In this document: positions 59,766-64,000 of the stretch, piece after piece | How the letters are laid out: each line of letters starts with the position of its first letter | How positions within the stretch are numbered: position 1 is the first letter of the stretch | DNA from: Pseudomonadota bacterium | GTDB lineage: Bacteria; Pseudomonadota; Gammaproteobacteria; Steroidobacterales; Steroidobacteraceae | Length of the DNA stretch: 64,000 nucleotides | Direction of reading: 5' to 3' | Assembly (NCBI GenBank): GCA_018241505.1 | Contig: JAFEDS010000021.1 | Span: 97,472 to 161,471 of the forward strand | The notes under the pieces: generated by a model | What the model saw: the letters and a program-made list of their open reading frames with translations, nothing else | The model's database searches: none | What the model was told of the DNA's origin: nothing | Made by a program: the position numbers and the translations under genes

Positions 59766-60268
59766 CACTGCACCGCGGACGCCAGCGTTACGCGACCGGC
59801 GCCTCCAGTCCAATCCTGGCGGTAACTCCATTCACCCGCGGACGACCTCAGCTCCAAGTGCCAGCTTCCGGCTGGCAGAGGAGTGCAGGCCGCTGTGTAA
59901 TTTCCCGAGCTGCGGTCACGAACGAACCGCATCTGTCGGTCCAGCTCCGGCCGGCTCGCGGAAATGACATCCAACGCCACCTCGGTGGGCATATCGGATG
60001 CCAGTTGTAGAGTCAGATGGCAGGCGCCCTGCGCCGGTTGCAGATCGAGTGTTGCTGCCAGACCGAGTGCGGCGGCCCTATGTGCATCGGCGAAGTCATG
60101 GTCGAGTCGGTCCCCCTCCCAGTGATATTGACCGGGCAGAGGCGGGTCGCCGCTGGTCATAGCGACCCACGCTGTGCCTACACTCGCCAAAACGGCAAAT
60201 GCCGGGAGTGCAATGGCCAGAATGACTGCGGCGTTCGGTCCACGGTGGATGGGTTTGGATGTGCTCAT
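59765..60268 (-). CDS. ccoH: CcoH/FixH-family assembly protein
   Basis: 167 residues. One membrane helix (AAVILAIALPAFAVLASVG) then a periplasmic FixH domain (PLPGQYHWEGDRLDHDFADAH). Assists cbb3 assembly. Starts six bases after ccoG stops. Confidence 0.88.
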   Translation of the reverse strand: MSTSKPIHRGPNAAVILAIALPAFAVLASVGTAWVAMTSGDPPLPGQYHWEGDRLDHDFADAHRAAALGLAATLDLQPAQGACHLTLQLASDMPTEVALDVISASRPELDRQMRFVRDRSSGNYTAACTPLPAGSWHLELRSSAGEWSYRQDWTGGAGRVTLASAVQ

Positions 60269-60274
60269 TTTGAC

Positions 60275-61705
60275 CTACTTGCTGGGGGCGAGAAATCGCG
60301 CTGTCGTGACTGCACGCAAGGCTGCATCGTCCTCGGCCTGGACGGTAATTCGGACTGACTCGGACCCAACCGGCTCATAGGCTGACCGCCGGATGCGAAT
60401 GCCTGCAGGGAATACCTCTCCCGGGGCGACCGCAAACACCGCGGGCTCGGGATCGAGGCTCAAGACGCCCGGGCCACTCACGCTCACGCGAAAGCGGTGA
60501 GTTTTCTCGCTTTTGTTGATGATCTTTACGTCGTAGACGTTCTCCACCCGCCCATCGTCCAACAGTCGATACAAGGCGTTGCGGTCCCGGATCACATCGA
60601 GTGCTACCGGCTCGCGCAACCACAGCGCAATTGCCCATCCAGCAATCAGCAAAGTCAGAAGAGCTGCATAAAGCACGATCCGTGGCCGCAGAATGTGCGT
60701 CGGATTGTGCTCAATCGCATGCTGCGTGCTGTAGCGAATCAACCCCCGCGGATATTGCATCTTGTCCATGATCGAATCGCAGGCGTCGATGCAGGCAGCG
60801 CAGGCGATGCACTCCTGCTGCAAGCCTTTTCGAATATCGATTCCCGTGGGACATACCTGTACACACCAAGTGCAGTCGATGCACGAACCGAGGTTCGATG
60901 ACTTTGGATCAGCGCCGCGTCGACGCGGCCCGCGCGGCTCACCACGCTGTGCATCGTATGTGATGACGAGCGTGTCATGGTCGAGCATTGCGCTCTGAAA
61001 ACGCGCGTACGGGCACATGTACTTGCAGACCTGCTCGCGCAGGTAGCCGGCATTGCCGTAAGTTGCAAGGCCATAGAACAATATCCAGAACAACTCCCAG
61101 CCGCCGACGGCGCCTGTCAGAACTTCGTGTGACAGTGAGCGGATGGGAGTGAAATAGCCGACAAATGTGAATCCAGTCCATATCGCGAATGTGATCCAGA
61201 GGAACTGCTTCAGCGATTTGCGTACCACCTTGGCGGCCGTCCACGGGCCTTCATCGAGCTTCATGCGCTGAGCCCGATCACCCTCCGTCACTCGCTCCAT
61301 CCAAAGGAAGACTTCCGTCCAGACGGTTTGCGGACAGGCGTAACCGCACCATAGCCGGCCCGCCAAGGCCGTGAAAAAGAACAAGGACAGAGCCGCGATA
61401 ATCAACAGGCCGGTGAGGAAGATGAAGTCCTGGGGCCAGAAGACGACCCCCAGAACATAAAACTTGCGGGCCGGCAGATCGAACAGGAAGGCCTGGCGGC
61501 CGTTCCATTGCCACCAGGCGTTCAGGTAGTAAAGCCCGAGCAGTACCCAGGCTGCGATGATTCGAAGCCGCGAGAATCGTCCCACGATCTCACGTGGGTA
61601 GACCTTCTGTTGCGCTTCGTAGAGAGAACCGGAGGGAACACTCGCAGGCGGTGCGGCACCATAGGCAGTGCCGTTATCTTTCCGTGCTGTCGCGGTCTCG
61701 GTCAC
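60275..61705 (-). CDS. ccoG: CcoG (FixG/RdxA) membrane iron-sulfur protein
   Basis: 476 residues. Helices and two [4Fe-4S]-type clusters: CIDCTWCVQVCPTG and CIACAACIDACD; also GRLWCGYACPQTVW. Transfers electrons for copper delivery in oxidase assembly. Overlaps ccoP by four bases. Confidence 0.92.
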   Translation of the reverse strand: MTETATARKDNGTAYGAAPPASVPSGSLYEAQQKVYPREIVGRFSRLRIIAAWVLLGLYYLNAWWQWNGRQAFLFDLPARKFYVLGVVFWPQDFIFLTGLLIIAALSLFFFTALAGRLWCGYACPQTVWTEVFLWMERVTEGDRAQRMKLDEGPWTAAKVVRKSLKQFLWITFAIWTGFTFVGYFTPIRSLSHEVLTGAVGGWELFWILFYGLATYGNAGYLREQVCKYMCPYARFQSAMLDHDTLVITYDAQRGEPRGPRRRGADPKSSNLGSCIDCTWCVQVCPTGIDIRKGLQQECIACAACIDACDSIMDKMQYPRGLIRYSTQHAIEHNPTHILRPRIVLYAALLTLLIAGWAIALWLREPVALDVIRDRNALYRLLDDGRVENVYDVKIINKSEKTHRFRVSVSGPGVLSLDPEPAVFAVAPGEVFPAGIRIRRSAYEPVGSESVRITVQAEDDAALRAVTTARFLAPSK

Positions 61706-62643
61706 GGAGCATCCTGTTTGGTCTTCGTTGGCGCACTCTGCGACTGCAACTGCGCACCGCCCAGGCTGATAACATAGGCAGTCAGCAGATCTACTCGTGT
61801 CTTTCCGAGGCGTGCCAGATGTGCTGGCATCTCTGCATGGCGGCCATTGGCGATGGTCTCCCTGACGGTCGCCACAGCACCGCCGTTCAACCAGATCTGG
61901 TCAGTCAGATTCGGAGCACCCAGGACCGGGTTCCCGCGTCCATCCGCGCCATGACAGGCTGAGCAGATCGCCGTGAATTTGGCTTTGCCACTGTTGATAT
62001 CGCCGGCGGGAAGATCGCGCCCCGACAGGCTCATTACGTAGCGAAGCACATCTTCCACACCCGCATCGCCGCCCAGCGCCTGTTTCCACGCGGGCATGAC
62101 ACTGGTTCGACCCTGTGCAATCGACTCTCCAATGGCTTCAGGCGTGCCGCCCCACAACCAGTCGTGGTCAGTAAGGTTGGGGAAGCCTGGAGCACCGCGT
62201 GCGTCCGATCCATGGCAGGCAGCGCAGTTGTTGACGAACAGATTGCGGCCGATCCGTACCGCTTCGGGGTTGGCTGCCAGCTCGAGAGCGCTGTGGTGTT
62301 CATAATGTTCGAATGTCACCTCCAGCAACCGATCCGCGGCTGCCGATTGCTCGGCGTGCTCTCGTTCCGATGTCCAGCCTAAGGTGCCTCGGTAGTTTCC
62401 CAGTCCCGGATAGGCGACCAGGTAGCCCAGACCGAAAATCGTGGTGATGACAAAGAGCCACAGCCACCAGCGGGGCAGCGGGTTATTGAGCTCGCGCAGG
62501 TCCTCGTCCCAAACGTGCCCGGTAGTCTCGGTAGTCACCGATTCCTCGCCGGGGCGGCGCCGCAACCCGAACAGCAGATACATCAGTGCGGCAATGTTCA
62601 GCAGCACGACAATCGTGACAATGACAGCAACTGTCGGATTCAT
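61702..62643 (-). CDS. ccoP: cbb3 oxidase subunit III, dihaem CcoP
   Basis: 313 residues, N-terminal helix then two cytochrome c domains with CAACHG and CSACHG. PRWWLWLFVITTIFGLGYLVAYPGLG is the diagnostic membrane stretch. Overlaps ccoQ by four bases and ccoG by four. Confidence 0.93.
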   Translation of the reverse strand: MNPTVAVIVTIVVLLNIAALMYLLFGLRRRPGEESVTTETTGHVWDEDLRELNNPLPRWWLWLFVITTIFGLGYLVAYPGLGNYRGTLGWTSEREHAEQSAAADRLLEVTFEHYEHHSALELAANPEAVRIGRNLFVNNCAACHGSDARGAPGFPNLTDHDWLWGGTPEAIGESIAQGRTSVMPAWKQALGGDAGVEDVLRYVMSLSGRDLPAGDINSGKAKFTAICSACHGADGRGNPVLGAPNLTDQIWLNGGAVATVRETIANGRHAEMPAHLARLGKTRVDLLTAYVISLGGAQLQSQSAPTKTKQDAP

Positions 62644-62816
62644 GTTCTTGCATCTCCGCTGCGGTCTTCCTCCAGCGGCAAACGCGCGGCGGCTTCAAAT
62701 CCCGCCCGTTGCCGCTTGCCGAACACCCAGATCCATAACCCCACGAACATCAGCAGCAAAGTACCGGCCATTACGCCGCGCAACAGGCCGGTGAGGGCTT
62801 CCATCTCGTGACTCAT
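62640..62816 (-). CDS. ccoQ: cbb3 oxidase small subunit CcoQ
   Basis: 58 residues: [19 protein letters not shown] then helix LLLMFVGLWIWVFGKRQRAG, the CcoQ shape. Starts one base within the ccoO stop (TGATG). Confidence 0.85.
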   Translation of the reverse strand: MSHEMEALTGLLRGVMAGTLLLMFVGLWIWVFGKRQRAGFEAAARLPLEEDRSGDART

Positions 62817-63424
62817 CAGTGCCACCCCTTCGATGCGATACCGAGCCCTTGCAGGTACGCAATTAACGCGTCCATCTCGGTCTTGTCCTGTACGTCCCGC
62901 GAAGCCTGCTCGATTTCCTGCTCGTTGTAGGGCACTCCCAGAGTGCGCATGAGCTTCAGTTTTCTGGGCGTCAGCATCGCGTCGACGCGCTCGTTCGCGA
63001 GCCAGGCGTACGCCGGCATGTTTGATTCGGGCACGACATCGCGCGGATTGCTCAAATGCACGCGGTGCCACTCGTCGCTGTAGCGGCCCCCGACCCGCGC
63101 CAGATCCGGGCCGGTACGCTTGGAGCCGAACTGAAACGGATGGTCATACACGGATTCTCCGGCGAGGGAGTAGTGCCCATACCGCTCGGTCTCGGCGCGC
63201 AGGGGCCGTACCATCTGTGAGTGACAGTTGTAGCAACCTTCACGGATGAAGATGTCCCGACCTTCGAGTTGCAATGCCGTGTAGGGCTTGACGCCGGGTG
63301 CCGGCGTGGTGACCTGGCTCGAGAAATACAGCGGGACTATCTCGACCAGGCCGCCCACGCTGATGACGAGTGCAATCAGTACACCCAGCAGGCCTGCCCG
63401 GGTCTCAATCAGTTCATGTTTCAT
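62816..63424 (-). CDS. ccoO: cbb3 oxidase subunit II, monohaem CcoO
   Basis: 202 residues. N-terminal helix, haem site [20 protein letters not shown], and [24 protein letters not shown]. Usual length. Starts 14 bases after ccoN stops. Confidence 0.93.
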   Translation of the reverse strand: MKHELIETRAGLLGVLIALVISVGGLVEIVPLYFSSQVTTPAPGVKPYTALQLEGRDIFIREGCYNCHSQMVRPLRAETERYGHYSLAGESVYDHPFQFGSKRTGPDLARVGGRYSDEWHRVHLSNPRDVVPESNMPAYAWLANERVDAMLTPRKLKLMRTLGVPYNEQEIEQASRDVQDKTEMDALIAYLQGLGIASKGWH

Positions 63425-63438
63425 TTGTACGTTCTCTC

Positions 63439-64000
63439 TCAGGCCGGGACCGGAACGGTAACGGGTCGTACGTCGCCGCGCGCCTGTTGCACGGTCTTCC
63501 AGTAGTTGTAGGCCATTACGGCCATCCCGGCGATTACCAGCAGCCCACCCGCCAGGCGCACCGCGTAGTAGGGATAGGTTGCTTTCAGGGCCTCGACGAA
63601 CGTGTAAGTGAGCGTGCCGTCAGGGTTAGTCGCGCGCCACATGAGGCCCTGCATGAGTCCGGCGATCCACATGGCCGTGACGTACAACACGACGCCGATA
63701 GTGGTAGTCCAGAAATGCCAGGAAATCAGTCGAGTGCTCCACATCTGCGTTTGTCCGTAGAGTCGCGGAATCAGTACATACACTGAGCCTATGGTCATCA
63801 TCGCGACCCAACCGAGCGCGCCCGAATGCACGTGCCCGATGGTCCAGTCGGTGAAGTGAGACAGTGCGTTCACAGTCTTGATTGACATCATCGGACCTTC
63901 GAAGGTCGACATGCCGTAGAAGGACAGCGCGACGATCATGAATTTGAGGATGGGGTCGGTACGCAGTTTGTCCCAGGCACCCGACAGGGTCATGATGCCG
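63439..64000 (-). CDS. ccoN: cbb3 oxidase subunit I CcoN, C-terminal part
   Basis: Frame is open to the right edge, so the gene begins outside. Motifs [42 protein letters not shown] and [18 protein letters not shown] include the conserved histidines of the low-spin/high-spin haem region. Last gene part read in this operon, transcribed leftwards. Confidence 0.93.
   Translation of the reverse strand, partial: GIMTLSGAWDKLRTDPILKFMIVALSFYGMSTFEGPMMSIKTVNALSHFTDWTIGHVHSGALGWVAMMTIGSVYVLIPRLYGQTQMWSTRLISWHFWTTTIGVVLYVTAMWIAGLMQGLMWRATNPDGTLTYTFVEALKATYPYYAVRLAGGLLVIAGMAVMAYNYWKTVQQARGDVRPVTVPVPA

Overview
The window is one dense stretch of a high-GC proteobacterial chromosome with few intergenic gaps, none longer than about 280 bases. 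The gene types (RbbA/YhhJ exporter, FixG/H/I/S-type Cco proteins, LdtD- and MepK-like murein enzymes, PilZ, CcoNOQP) suggest a gammaproteobacterium. I cannot name the genus. There are no rRNA or tRNA genes, no CRISPR array and no insertion sequence. Two genes are frameshifted: an FtsH remnant and a CHAD-domain gene.

The theme is survival and energy economy at low oxygen. The window holds a FixL-like haem-PAS kinase (18407-19555, minus) and a FixJ-like regulator (9406-10020, minus). Around them lie nine universal stress protein (Usp) genes, five CBS-pair genes, Hsp20, an orphan GroEL, three-BON and two-BON proteins, OsmC, two cation P-type ATPases plus CcoI, and carbon-flow enzymes (6-phosphofructokinase, PEP synthase, PRPP synthetase, phosphotransacetylase, glucan phosphorylase, acyl-CoA synthetase). 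At the right edge is a cbb3 oxidase operon, ccoN-O-Q-P-G-H-I-S. The set resembles, by content, the mycobacterial DosR dormancy regulon, but is attached to FixLJ.

A short word, approximately TAsGTAyTTTCCG (s = C/G, y = C/T), recurs in many of the intergenic regions, usually 40-90 bases before a start codon. Sites lie before fixL, fixJ, several Usp genes, groEL, the LOG/CBS pair, a kinase gene and a glycan operon. It looks like rhizobial FixJ sites of the TAAGTA-TTTCCC type as I remember them, and is the best candidate for the signal tying the island together. I assembled it by eye; statistics are needed.

Layout. 1-8.3 kb: partial Usp, CBS gene, then a tightly coupled plus-strand operon CBS-HlyD-RbbA-YhhJ-glucan phosphorylase. 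8.3-14.5 kb: ftsH remnant; minus-strand run Usp, Usp, L,D-transpeptidase, pfkA, fixJ, GNAT. 14.6-22.8 kb: oxidoreductase, dihaem cytochrome and P-type ATPase (plus); fixL, CHAD and phosphoribosyltransferase (minus); lipoprotein-like, CBS and OsmC (plus). 22.8-34.5 kb: small ORFs, two Usps, then groEL-ppsA-prs-beta-CASP operon, Usp, BON, Hsp20 and LOG, mostly minus. 34.5-46 kb: CBS-acyl-CoA synthetase, cytochrome pieces, MepK-like peptidase, Usps, hybrid histidine kinase, MgtA-like ATPase and phosphotransacetylase. 46-56 kb: two APH-like kinases, a secreted protein, and a minus-strand surface-glycan-like operon (WecG, epimerase, UbiA, large secreted protein, SUMF1, PilZ). 56-64 kb: BON, fusion Usp, and the cco operon, whose ccoN runs off the right edge.
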